Of a stretch of 64,000 nt of DNA, positions 19,359 through 27,328 are shown piece after piece (position 1 is the first letter of the stretch; each line of letters opens with the position of its first letter). A program made the translations under genes and the position numbers. A model generated the notes under the pieces. That model ran no database searches, was not told the origin of the DNA, and saw only the letters and a program-made list of their open reading frames with translations. This stretch comes from Pseudarthrobacter sp. L1SW (lineage in GTDB: Bacteria; Actinomycetota; Actinomycetes; Actinomycetales; Micrococcaceae): contig NZ_CP078079.1 of assembly GCF_020809045.1 (NCBI RefSeq), positions 3,348,001-3,412,000 on the forward strand, read 5' to 3'.

Positions 19359-19966
19359 AAACCAACATAGGCATCAGGGTCGGGGCGTCTGTTCTCATAG
19401 CGGTTCTTGCGGTCGTCTCGTGGGTGACTAGCGGGGTCCTGAACTTGGAACCCTTGAAGTACCTATCGGGAGCGGTTTTTGTCGCCACAGCGCTCTTCAC
19501 TCTATGGGACCTGTGGCTATGGCGACTTGCTTGGCTGCAACTGATCCCTGGCGTGCCGTTGTGCGTTCGAGGCACTTGGAAGGGCACCCTCGAGTCATCG
19601 TGGATCGATGCCAGTGGCCAAAAAATCGCACCCAAGGACGCCTACTTGGTTGTCCGCCAAACTTATAGCGTGGTACACGTCACACTCTTGACGAATGAGT
19701 CCAAGTCGGAATCTTCACTTTCTGGCGTAACCAAAACGGAGGGACTGTCAGTGCTTCATTACCTCTTCTTCAACAAACCGAAGATGAAGCACGAAGCGAT
19801 CAGCCGCATGCATCACGGCTCCACGACGCTGGAAGTTTCAGGTAAGCCTGCCCGACGCCTAACTGGGCGATACTGGACGGACAGAGACACCAGAGGTGAG
19901 CTTGACTTCAACGCGCATAACAAGAAGATTGCCGATGACTTCGAGGAAGCAGCCTCACTCTTCTGA
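19355..19966 (+). CDS. cap15: Cap15-type CBASS effector (two TM helices plus beta-barrel)
   Basis: This 203-residue protein has two N-terminal membrane helices (about 8-27 and 36-58), then a beta-rich cytosolic domain. The domain has the pattern GTWKGTLESSW, V-RQTY, SESSLSG, HHGSTTLEV and LTGRYWTDRDTRGEL that I recognise from Cap15/S-2TM-beta effectors. Known Cap15 proteins bind a cyclic nucleotide in the beta-barrel and oligomerise to disrupt the inner membrane, killing the infected cell. The four-base overlap with the CD-NTase gives a minimal type I CBASS with no Cap2/Cap3. Its last 12 bases overlap the end of the convergent HTH gene. Confidence 0.88.
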   Translation: MKTNIGIRVGASVLIAVLAVVSWVTSGVLNLEPLKYLSGAVFVATALFTLWDLWLWRLAWLQLIPGVPLCVRGTWKGTLESSWIDASGQKIAPKDAYLVVRQTYSVVHVTLLTNESKSESSLSGVTKTEGLSVLHYLFFNKPKMKHEAISRMHHGSTTLEVSGKPARRLTGRYWTDRDTRGELDFNAHNKKIADDFEEAASLF

Positions 19967-20308
19967 TCCACTCGATAAGAGGAAGATGCGGGCGGTGTCG
20001 TAGCTACAGCCAACACTCTTAGCTATGTTGCGGATAATCACCCCCTGCCTGCGGAGGCGGAGGATCTCTTTCTCTTTCGCTGGCGTCAAGCCATGAGGCC
20101 TGGCGTTGACACCATGCTCGGCAAGCAGACGCAGGAACGTTGACTTAGCAATGCCGCTTTCACGAGCTAAAGCGGTACTCATCTCGCCGGATTGGTAGCG
20201 AGCGACCAACTGAGCCAACTCGTCCGAAGTGAAGCGATCAGCGAGACGGTATCGCTGAGTCTTCGGCGCCGCTTGCTGCGGACGCGGCATGCTCTGGCCA
20301 GAATCCAT
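19955..20308 (-). CDS. Small two-HTH protein, possible recombinase/resolvase-tail remnant
   Basis: This 117-residue protein has two HTH-like units: LVARYQSGEMSTALARESG followed by IAKSTFLRLLAEHGV, and a second around EKEILRLRRQGVIIRNIAKSVGCSYDTARIFL. The pattern resembles the DNA-binding tail of serine recombinases or a stand-alone resolvase-type HTH. I use ATG 20308. The frame stays open upstream through a TTG at 20392 and past a hairpin at 20391-20432, so it may be the remainder of a longer gene. It is convergent with the Cap15 gene and sits at the right edge of the island. Confidence 0.6.
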   Translation of the reverse strand: MDSGQSMPRPQQAAPKTQRYRLADRFTSDELAQLVARYQSGEMSTALARESGIAKSTFLRLLAEHGVNARPHGLTPAKEKEILRLRRQGVIIRNIAKSVGCSYDTARIFLLSSGSEE

Positions 20309-20390
20309 CCGCTTCAGCGCCGCCGAGACCGTCGCGAGCTGGTCTACTTTGTGGCGTCCGTGCTTCGAGTAACCTGCAAGGACCTCGACC

Positions 20391-20432
20391 AATACAAAAG
20401 AGGGTCTCCTTGCGGAGGCCCTCTTTTGTATT
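20391..20432. terminator. Strong 14-bp hairpin at the island's right edge
   Basis: AATACAAAAGAGGG (20391-20404) is matched perfectly by CCCTCTTTTGTATT (20419-20432), around a loop that itself pairs (CTCC/GGAG). A T-rich 3' arm reads in either direction, fitting a bidirectional terminator. It lies upstream of the HTH start, where a terminator is unexpected unless that gene is truncated. Confidence 0.65.
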
Positions 20433-20473
20433 AACCGGAGTTCCGCAAAATCGGTAACTTTTTGGTAAAGGAA

Positions 20474-20501
20474 AAGCCCCGGAGCAGGTGCTCCGGGGCT
20501 T
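20474..20501 (-). terminator. Intrinsic terminator of the GNWPDPV peptide gene
   Basis: AAGCCCCGGAGC and GCTCCGGGGCTT form a perfect 12-bp stem with a four-base loop. On the minus strand it is followed by TTTTCCTTT. It lies 29 bases after the stop of the small peptide gene, showing that gene has its own short transcript. Confidence 0.85.
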
Positions 20502-20529
20502 CCCTCGCCTCCTGTGGTGAGGAAGCTGT

Positions 20530-20757
20530 TTACACAGGGTCGGGCCAGTTGCCCGTGTAGGTGGTGTAGCTGGTTTCGGTGGTACCGGCTTTCTTGCCCT
20601 TCGTCTCCTTGGAGACAGGATCAGGCCAGTTTCCGGTTCCGGCTACAGCCACTCGTTCCGTGTCAGCGATGGAACCTGCAGACAAGACAGCCGGAGCCGC
20701 CGCAGAAAACGCCAACGCCCCAGCCAGGACGGCTGCCGCTGCAATCTTCTTCAACAT
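20530..20757 (-). CDS. Secreted pro-peptide with duplicated TGNWPDPV (putative signal peptide precursor)
   Basis: This 75-residue protein has a classical Sec signal: MLKK, a hydrophobic core at 5-25 and a likely cleavage near APAVLSA. The short mature part contains the octapeptide TGNWPDPV at 41-48 and again at the extreme C-terminus (68-75), separated by a KETKGKKAG linker. The two copies use different codons at five of eight positions, all synonymous. A good RBS (GAGGAAC) precedes the ATG, and the gene has its own terminator. It is divergent from an HTH-TPR regulator, the arrangement of Gram-positive peptide-pheromone systems. I know of no described family; a secreted signal is inference. 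Confidence 0.8.
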   Translation of the reverse strand: MLKKIAAAAVLAGALAFSAAAPAVLSAGSIADTERVAVAGTGNWPDPVSKETKGKKAGTTETSYTTYTGNWPDPV

Positions 20758-20815
20758 ATAAGTTCCTCAATACGAGTCGGATTCGTTACAAAGCCAGCAC
20801 TGTCCTTGTTGACAT

Positions 20816-20848
20816 ACATTGTAAAATGTTTTCCACAGCGGCTGTCAA
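20816..20848 (-). promoter_or_regulatory. Divergent promoter/operator between peptide gene and TPR regulator
   Basis: On the minus strand, TTGACA (20843-20848) and TACAAT (20818-20823) are separated by 19 bases and point at the peptide gene; both boxes are near consensus but the spacer is long. The -10 overlaps a palindrome ACATT-GTAA-AATGT at 20816-20829. A second dyad, TTTTCCACAG (20829-20838) with CTGTGGAGAAA (20865-20875), flanks the region. The long spacer suggests the promoter needs an activator, plausibly the adjacent regulator. Confidence 0.55.
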
Positions 20849-20885
20849 GCGCTAACAGGAAACCTGTGGAGAAAGGAGGAGTCCC

Positions 20886-22151
20886 GTGGGCAACGGATTC
20901 GGGGAGAAGCTCCGGGCAGAGAGGCTCGATAGGGGGCTGACACAGGCGGAACTGGGCAAGGACCTGTACTCCCCCAGCTACATTTCCCTACTTGAAACAG
21001 GCCGCAGGGAACCAACTGCGGAAGTGATCGAGGAACTCGCACGCAGGCTGGAGCTCGCGCCGAAGGCCTTGGAAGCATGGAGCCAGCCCATCACGGTCAG
21101 CGACGCCGAGTATGTCCTGGCAGGACTGTACGCCCGCCAGGCGTGGGACCTGAGGGATTACCCGCTCGCCGCAAGCCATGCCGCAGCAGCGGCCCAGATT
21201 GCACTTGACGGAAGAAACACCAGCGCCTGGTGGAACATGAGTTACATGCAGGCCGAGTGCTTGCTGAAGCATGGCGACCTGCAGGAGTGCCGGGAGGTCG
21301 TGGAACGCCTGCTGGAGCACCCGATGGCCAGGGAATCTGTGGGGCTCGGCGCCCGGGCACGTCAAATGCTCGCTGTTATATGCCAGCGTGAGGGCCAGCT
21401 GACGGCCGCCGTGGAGCACGCAACCGAGGCCTTGGCAATCGCCGAGCAGCTGCCAAGGGGCTCGATCATTACCATCGGCGCCCTGCGGGCCCTGATCGGC
21501 GCCTTGGCCGAAAGCGGCCGTCTTAATGAAGCGTGGAAGTACTGCCAGGAGTTGCTCACCCAGGTGGACGAGCACGCGATGTCCCAACTTGCCGGCGAGG
21601 TGGCCTGGGTCATCGGCAACGTGGCGTTTATGCGCCACGATTATGTGGAGGGCGTCAAACACCACGAACGCGCAGCGAAACTGCTGTCACCGGCAAATGA
21701 TATTGAGCTGTGGGCACGTTTTAATAAGGCGTCCGCCGCGGTACGGCTGTCATCTGGAATTGTGGAGCCTGAAACCCTTTCATCCATTGAACGGGCTGAG
21801 CTTGCCTTTTCAATCGTCAGCGGAACCAAGAGTGATGAGCTGGAAGTCGCTTTCATCCGCGCCCGGTGGCTGTACCTGACCGGGGACATTGTTGCCGCCG
21901 TCGAGAAGCTCAGGGAAATCCACGCGGAGCGGGACAGCCTGGCAAAGCACACAGCCGGGGAAGTGTCACTGCTGCTGGGCAAGTCCCTCAAGGCCGCGGG
22001 TGAATCAGAGGAAGCGCTGGTCCACCTCGAAGAGGCGCAGAAAGCCTTCAGCGCCGCGGGAGCCGCTGACCGCGTCCAGCAGGCACTGGACGCGGTCCTG
22101 GAAATAAAGCTGGCCCAGCGGCGCGCCGCTGCCGCTGTGAAAGCCAGCTAG
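20886..22151 (+). CDS. XRE-HTH/TPR transcriptional regulator (RNPP-like)
   Basis: This 421-residue protein has an N-terminal XRE-type HTH (about residues 7-62, LTQAELGKDLYSPSYISLLE) followed by about eight TPR-like helical repeats to the C-terminus. The architecture is that of the Rap/NprR/PlcR/PrgX/Rgg group, where the TPR groove binds a short secreted-and-reimported peptide. GTG 20886 has a strong RBS (GGAGG). It is divergent from the GNWPDPV pro-peptide gene, its most obvious candidate ligand source and target. Other actinobacterial HTH-TPR proteins have no known peptide partner, so the function is inferred. Confidence 0.8.
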   Translation: MGNGFGEKLRAERLDRGLTQAELGKDLYSPSYISLLETGRREPTAEVIEELARRLELAPKALEAWSQPITVSDAEYVLAGLYARQAWDLRDYPLAASHAAAAAQIALDGRNTSAWWNMSYMQAECLLKHGDLQECREVVERLLEHPMARESVGLGARARQMLAVICQREGQLTAAVEHATEALAIAEQLPRGSIITIGALRALIGALAESGRLNEAWKYCQELLTQVDEHAMSQLAGEVAWVIGNVAFMRHDYVEGVKHHERAAKLLSPANDIELWARFNKASAAVRLSSGIVEPETLSSIERAELAFSIVSGTKSDELEVAFIRARWLYLTGDIVAAVEKLREIHAERDSLAKHTAGEVSLLLGKSLKAAGESEEALVHLEEAQKAFSAAGAADRVQQALDAVLEIKLAQRRAAAAVKAS

Positions 22152-22186
22152 CAACACGCCGTTCGCCGGGAGCAGCTGGGGCTCCG

Positions 22187-23125
22187 TCAGGCGAAGGTTT
22201 TTCCGGTCAGTTTCTCGTAGGCCTCGACGTAGCGGCTGCGGGTACGGTCGATGACCTCGGCGGGCAGCGCCGGCGGAGGCGTATCCGAGGACCTGTTCCA
22301 GCCCGACTCGGCCGATGTGAGCCAGTCCCTGACGTACTGCTTGTCATAGGAGGGCTGAGCGCGGCCCGGCTGGTATGTGGCGGCATCCCAGAACCGTGAG
22401 GAATCCGGTGTGAGGACCTCGTCGCCAAGCGTAATGGACCCCGAAACGGGGTCGTAGCCAAATTCCACCTTGGTGTCCGCCAGGATGATGCCACGCTCCC
22501 GGGCGATCTTCTCGGCCACGGTGTAGATCTTCAAGGTGAGCTCGCTCAGGCGCCCTGCGATGTCGTCGCCCACCATGGCCACCACGGCGTCGTAGGTGAT
22601 GTTCTCGTCATGCTCCCCCACCTCGGCCTTGGCCGAGGGCGTGAAGATCGCGTGGTCAAGCCGCGAGCCGTCCACCAGGCCCTCCGGCAGCGGAATGCTG
22701 CACACAGTCCCCGATGCCTTGTACTCCTGGAGGCCGGAACCCGTGAGGTAGCCGCGGGCAATGCATTCCACCGGGAACATGTCCAGCTTCTTGCAGATCA
22801 TGGCACGGCCCTCAACGGCGGCGGGGACGCCGTCCTCCACCGTGGATCCCAGCACGTGGTGTTCCACGTCCAGCTGGTCGAACCACCACAGGCTCAACTG
22901 GGTGAGGATCCGCCCCTTGTCCGGAATCTCGCTGGACAGGACATGGTCAAACGCGCTGATCCGGTCGCTGGCCACCACCAGTACACAGTCCTGCCCGACG
23001 CGCTGCAGGATGGATTCGTCCGCCGGTTCGTAGAGGTCCCTGACCTTCCCCGAGTAGACATGGGTCCAACCGGGCAGTTCGGGGGCCTCGGTGCTGAAGC
23101 CGCGGGATGCTGGAACGTTGCTCAT
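22187..23125 (-). CDS. purC: SAICAR synthase (purC)
   Basis: This 312-residue phosphoribosylaminoimidazole-succinocarboxamide synthase joins CAIR with aspartate in purine biosynthesis. Family features are YSGKVRDLYE, ASDRISAFD, GYLTGSG and ADTKVEFG. The length and the C-terminal insertion match the actinobacterial/yeast-like monomeric form. I start at MSNVPAS, one base after the purD stop, rather than at an upstream start inside purD. It is the second gene of a purD-purC operon. Confidence 0.97.
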   Translation of the reverse strand: MSNVPASRGFSTEAPELPGWTHVYSGKVRDLYEPADESILQRVGQDCVLVVASDRISAFDHVLSSEIPDKGRILTQLSLWWFDQLDVEHHVLGSTVEDGVPAAVEGRAMICKKLDMFPVECIARGYLTGSGLQEYKASGTVCSIPLPEGLVDGSRLDHAIFTPSAKAEVGEHDENITYDAVVAMVGDDIAGRLSELTLKIYTVAEKIARERGIILADTKVEFGYDPVSGSITLGDEVLTPDSSRFWDAATYQPGRAQPSYDKQYVRDWLTSAESGWNRSSDTPPPALPAEVIDRTRSRYVEAYEKLTGKTFA

Positions 23126-23126
23126 G

Positions 23127-24443
23127 CTAGGCCTTCGTCTTGGTCCCGTGGAGGGATGCGCTGGCATTGAAGGGGACCTTCACTTCCCCGCGGGCGGCCT
23201 TGCCGCCGATGTCCGTGCGGAACTGCGAGCCCTCAAGCTGAACCAGCTCCACGCCGTCGTACGCTCTTTCACGCGCCTCCACCAGGTCGCTGCCCAGCGC
23301 GACGACGGCAAGCACGCGTCCGCCGGCGGACACCACTTTACCCTCCTCGTCGAAGGAGGTGCCGGCGTGGATGACGTGCACGCCTTCCAGTTCCTCCACC
23401 TTCTTGAGCCCGCGGATGCGGTCCCCGATGCGCGGAGTGTCCGGGTAGTTTTCGGACGCTATGACGACGGCGACGGCAGTTTCCTTCGCCCAGCGCAGCT
23501 CTTCCGCCTTGTCCAGTTCGCCCTTGGCGGCTGCCAGCAGCAGGGCACCAAGGGGCGTCTTGAGCCGGGCCAGGACGGCCTGGGTTTCCGGGTCGCCGAA
23601 GCGGACGTTGAACTCGATCACGCGGGTGCCCCGCGAGGTGAGGGCCAGCCCCACGAACAGCACGCCGACAAAGGGGGTGCCGCGGCTGGCCATCTCGTTG
23701 ACCGTGGGCTGGGCCACGCGGTCAATGACCTCCTGGGCCAGGCCTTCCGGCGCCCACTCCAGCGGAGTGTAGGCGCCCATGCCGCCGGTGTTGGGGCCTT
23801 CGTCGTTGTCGAAGATCCGTTTGAAGTCCTGTGCCGGTGAAAGCGCCACCGTGTTGTGCCCGTCGCACAGGACAAACAGGGAGACTTCGGGCCCGTCCAG
23901 GAACTCCTCGATGACCACGGTGCCGCCGGCGTCGAAGCAGGACTGCGCGTGGGCCAGGGCTTCCTCGCGGTTCTTGGTGACCACCACGCCCTTGCCTGCG
24001 GCCAGGCCGTCGTCCTTCACCACGTAGGGGGCACCGAAGGTGTCCAGGGCAGAGGCGGCTTCCTCGGCGTTGGTGGCCACCATGGCCATGGCCGTGGGCA
24101 CCCCGGCTTCCGCCATGATTTCCTTGGCGAATGCCTTGGAGGCCTCGAGCTGTGCGGCCGCCTTGCTGGGGCCGAACACGGGGATCCCTGCCTCGCGGAC
24201 AGCATCGGACACGCCTGCTGCGAGCGGCGCCTCCGGGCCCACCACTACCAGGTCCACGGCGAGCTTGGTGGCCAGGGCGGCAACGGCGTCGGGATCGTTG
24301 GCGTTGATCTTGTGGGTCGGGACCAGCTTGCTGATGCCGGCATTGCCGGGAGCTGAGTGGACCTCGGACACGTTGGGGTCGGCGAGCAGGGAGCGGACAA
24401 TGGCGTGTTCGCGGCCTCCGGGGCCGATGACGAGTACCTTCAC
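23127..24443 (-). CDS. purD: Phosphoribosylamine-glycine ligase (purD)
   Basis: This GAR synthetase of 438 residues has an ATP-grasp fold. It shows VKVLVIGPGGREHAI at the N-terminus, VVKDDGLAAGKGV in the ATP-binding region and EGPNTGGMGAYTP in the active site. It converts phosphoribosylamine and glycine to GAR. I choose the GTG beginning VKVLVIG because it matches the family's usual start; another GTG eight codons upstream (24467) is possible. Neither has a strong RBS. purC follows one base after the stop. Confidence 0.95.
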   Translation of the reverse strand: MKVLVIGPGGREHAIVRSLLADPNVSEVHSAPGNAGISKLVPTHKINANDPDAVAALATKLAVDLVVVGPEAPLAAGVSDAVREAGIPVFGPSKAAAQLEASKAFAKEIMAEAGVPTAMAMVATNAEEAASALDTFGAPYVVKDDGLAAGKGVVVTKNREEALAHAQSCFDAGGTVVIEEFLDGPEVSLFVLCDGHNTVALSPAQDFKRIFDNDEGPNTGGMGAYTPLEWAPEGLAQEVIDRVAQPTVNEMASRGTPFVGVLFVGLALTSRGTRVIEFNVRFGDPETQAVLARLKTPLGALLLAAAKGELDKAEELRWAKETAVAVVIASENYPDTPRIGDRIRGLKKVEELEGVHVIHAGTSFDEEGKVVSAGGRVLAVVALGSDLVEARERAYDGVELVQLEGSQFRTDIGGKAARGEVKVPFNASASLHGTKTKA

Positions 24444-24560
24444 AGTGTCCAAGGGTACTTTGTGCACCCTGCCCGGTCCTAAGCTGTGTCGGCGCGCACA
24501 ACAATTGGGCCGCAGGTCCGGTGCTGCAATCCGGGGCTGCCTCCGCTCCGAATCCCCGTC

Positions 24561-26138
24561 ATGAAGAAGCTGAGGAATTCACCCAAGGGACCCACTGCCA
24601 TGGCCGCGCTGGCAGGCGCGGTGGCGGCCGCCGTCGTCCTTGCCGTGGCTGAACTGCTCGGGGCCTTCTTCACCGCCCGCGCCACACCGCTGATCGCCCT
24701 GGGATCCACCTTCATCGACTTCACACCGTCCTGGCTGAAGGACTTCGCCATCGCCACTTTCGGCACCAATGACAAAGCAGCACTCTTTGCGGGCATGGGC
24801 CTGACCATTGCCGTGCTGGCGTGCTTACTGGGCGTGGTGGCCTACCGGCGCTGGGCATTGGGCGTGCTTGGGGTGCTGGCTATGGGCGCGGTCATCGTAG
24901 CGAGCGTGGTGACCCGTGCAGGCGTGGGGCCGGCTGATGCCCTTCCCTCGGTGGCGGGCACCTTTGCCGGCCTGGCCGCCCTGCGGCTGCTGATGAAGCG
25001 CCTGCCGCGGCAGTCAGTGTGGCCGGAAGCCCCTGCGAGCGCCGCAGCCGACCCTGCCGGACGCCCGGGCACCAGCCGCCGCCGCTTCTTCGCGGCAGCG
25101 GGGATCACCGCGGCCGCTGCCGGGGTGGCGGCCACGGGAGGCAGGCTGTTGGGCGCGGCCCGCAGCAACATCCTCCAGGCGCGGGATGCCCTGCAGCTGC
25201 CCGTCCCGGCCAAGGCGGCACCGGCCGTTCCCGCCGGCGTCCAGTCCCCGGTGCCGGGAGTCACTCCCTGGCTTACGCCCAACGGTGAGTTCTACCGCAT
25301 CGATACCGCGCTCAGCATCCCGGAAATCGACGTGGACAGCTGGGAACTCCGGGTCCACGGCCTGGTGGAGGAGGAGGTCCGCCTCACCTTCCAGGACCTG
25401 CTCGACGCCGACCTGATCGAGTCCCATGTCACCCTCACCTGCGTGTCCAATCCCGTGGGCGGAAACCTGGCCGGCAACGCCAAGTGGCTGGGCTTGCCGC
25501 TGCGTGAGGTGCTGAGGCGGGCAAAGCCGAAGGAGGGCGCGGACATGGTGCTGTCCACGTCCATCGACGGCTTCAGCGCCTCCACGCCGCTGGAGGTGCT
25601 GCAGGATGACCGGGACGCGATGCTTGCCATCGGCATGAATGGCGAGCCCCTGCCGCTGGAGCACGGTTACCCGGTGCGGATGGTGGTTCCGGGCCTGTAC
25701 GGTTTTGTCTCCGCCACCAAATGGGTGGTGGACCTGGAGGTGACCCGCTTCGCCGACAATAAGGCCTACTGGACGGAGCGCGGCTGGTCCGAACGCGGCC
25801 CCATCAAGACCATGGCGCGCGTGGACGTCCCCAGGTCCTTCGCCAAGGTCCCGGCGGGAAAGGTGGCCGTGGGCGGCACGGCCTGGGCACAGACGCGGGG
25901 CATCAGCAAAGTAGAGGTCCAGGTGGACGACGGCGACTGGGTGGCGGCGGATCTTTCCACGGAAGCGTCCCTGGTCACCTGGCGCCAGTGGTCCTACCAG
26001 TGGGATGCGGCTCCCGGCCAGCACTACATCAAAGTCCGGGCAACGGACGGAACGGGTGTTGTGCAGACAGACCAGCGCGCGGACCCGGTTCCGGACGGCG
26101 CCTCCGGCTGGCAGTCCGTGATGGTCACGGTCCAGTAG
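24561..26138 (+). CDS. Membrane-anchored SUOX-like molybdopterin oxidoreductase
   Basis: This protein has 525 residues, beginning with about four membrane helices (15-140). A twin-arginine-like SRRRFF (172-177) and another hydrophobic helix come before an extracytoplasmic sulfite-oxidase-type domain. The molybdenum-ligand Cys is C294 in LTCVSNPVGG, and the C-terminal Ig-like dimerisation domain ends near VMVTVQ. Electron acceptor and substrate are unknown. I use ATG 24561; a GTG 75 bases upstream is in frame. The gene is divergent from purD. Confidence 0.9.
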   Translation: MKKLRNSPKGPTAMAALAGAVAAAVVLAVAELLGAFFTARATPLIALGSTFIDFTPSWLKDFAIATFGTNDKAALFAGMGLTIAVLACLLGVVAYRRWALGVLGVLAMGAVIVASVVTRAGVGPADALPSVAGTFAGLAALRLLMKRLPRQSVWPEAPASAAADPAGRPGTSRRRFFAAAGITAAAAGVAATGGRLLGAARSNILQARDALQLPVPAKAAPAVPAGVQSPVPGVTPWLTPNGEFYRIDTALSIPEIDVDSWELRVHGLVEEEVRLTFQDLLDADLIESHVTLTCVSNPVGGNLAGNAKWLGLPLREVLRRAKPKEGADMVLSTSIDGFSASTPLEVLQDDRDAMLAIGMNGEPLPLEHGYPVRMVVPGLYGFVSATKWVVDLEVTRFADNKAYWTERGWSERGPIKTMARVDVPRSFAKVPAGKVAVGGTAWAQTRGISKVEVQVDDGDWVAADLSTEASLVTWRQWSYQWDAAPGQHYIKVRATDGTGVVQTDQRADPVPDGASGWQSVMVTVQ

Positions 26139-26184
26139 GGCCGCCTTCCGCCGCATTCCGTCAGGCGGCCCCTAGACTGGCACC

Positions 26185-27201
26185 ATGCCGCACAACCCGC
26201 ATGCCACCTTTACCGTGGACTCCGCAGTGGAACTGGCCGTGATCGAACGGAGCGGTTTTGTGGAGTCGCGGCACATCGGTTCTGCCGTCCTCCTGGCCGC
26301 GGACGGTTCTGTGGTCACTGAGCTGGGCGACATCAATACCCCCATTTTCGCCAGGTCCACCTTGAAGCCGTTCCAGGCCCTGGCAGCCATGCAGTCCGGC
26401 GTCCCGTTGCGGGGCGCGCAGGTGGCGGTGGCCTGCGGCAGCCATACCGGCTCCCTGGACCACATGGATGTGGTGGAAGGAATGCTCAAGGCAGCCGGAG
26501 TCCGCGAGGACCAGCTCCAATGCCCGGAGGCCTGGCCCCAGGATGAAACGGCCCGCAACTGGCTGGTGCGGTCGGAACGGGGAAAGTCCAGGCTCGCCTA
26601 CAACTGTTCCGGCAAGCATGCTGCCTTCCTCTGGGCCTGCACCGAAAACGGCTGGGATACGCACAGCTACCTTGAGCCCAACCACCCGCTGCAGCAGCGC
26701 GTCCGCACCGTCATCGAGGAATACACGGGTGAGAAGATCGCGCACCTGGGGATCGATGGCTGCGGGGCGCCGGTCGCCGCGGTGTCCCTCAAGGGGCTGG
26801 CCAGGGGGTACTCGCAGCTTGCCAAAGCCCCGGGCGACCAGAGCTTCAGTGCCCGGGCTGCCACCATCGCCACGTCCATGCTGGACTATCCCTGGGCGGT
26901 GCAGGGCCGCGGCGAGGCCAACACGCTGGTCATGGACGAGCTGGAGATTATCGCCAAGATCGGCGCGGAAGGCGTCCTGGCCATGGCCACGCCGCAGGGC
27001 GTGTCCGTAACCGTGAAGATCCTCGACGGGAACGTCCGCGCCACCTCACTGGTGGCGCTGACCCTCCTGGCCGCGGCCGGCGCGGTGGAGATCCCCGGCG
27101 TTGCCAGCGTCCTGGAAAAAGTGGTGGACCCGGTGCTGGGCGGCGGAAGGCCTGTTGGAAAAATTCGGCTGGGGCCCGCAGTTTCGGCGCTGCTGGACTA
27201 G
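26185..27201 (+). CDS. L-asparaginase, Rhizobium etli AnsA type
   Basis: This 338-residue protein of the AnsA/ReAV asparaginase family is unrelated to the E. coli threonine-type enzymes. The two family catalytic Ser-Lys tandems and the zinc-site residues can be seen: S58-T-L-K61, C141-S-G-K144, and C193 in GIDGCGAP. It hydrolyses L-asparagine to aspartate and ammonia in the cytoplasm. The gene stands alone downstream of the molybdoenzyme. Confidence 0.9.
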   Translation: MPHNPHATFTVDSAVELAVIERSGFVESRHIGSAVLLAADGSVVTELGDINTPIFARSTLKPFQALAAMQSGVPLRGAQVAVACGSHTGSLDHMDVVEGMLKAAGVREDQLQCPEAWPQDETARNWLVRSERGKSRLAYNCSGKHAAFLWACTENGWDTHSYLEPNHPLQQRVRTVIEEYTGEKIAHLGIDGCGAPVAAVSLKGLARGYSQLAKAPGDQSFSARAATIATSMLDYPWAVQGRGEANTLVMDELEIIAKIGAEGVLAMATPQGVSVTVKILDGNVRATSLVALTLLAAAGAVEIPGVASVLEKVVDPVLGGGRPVGKIRLGPAVSALLD

Positions 27202-27328
27202 GTTGCCGGACCTGGCTGTGGCTGGCCGCATGGGATCTGGGTCCAGGCCCGCCGGGATCCTTCCCCCGCCAGGGTCCGCGGTACTCTGGTTGTCTTTGCC
27301 GTTGCACCCCACGAAAGGGGCCCGAAAC

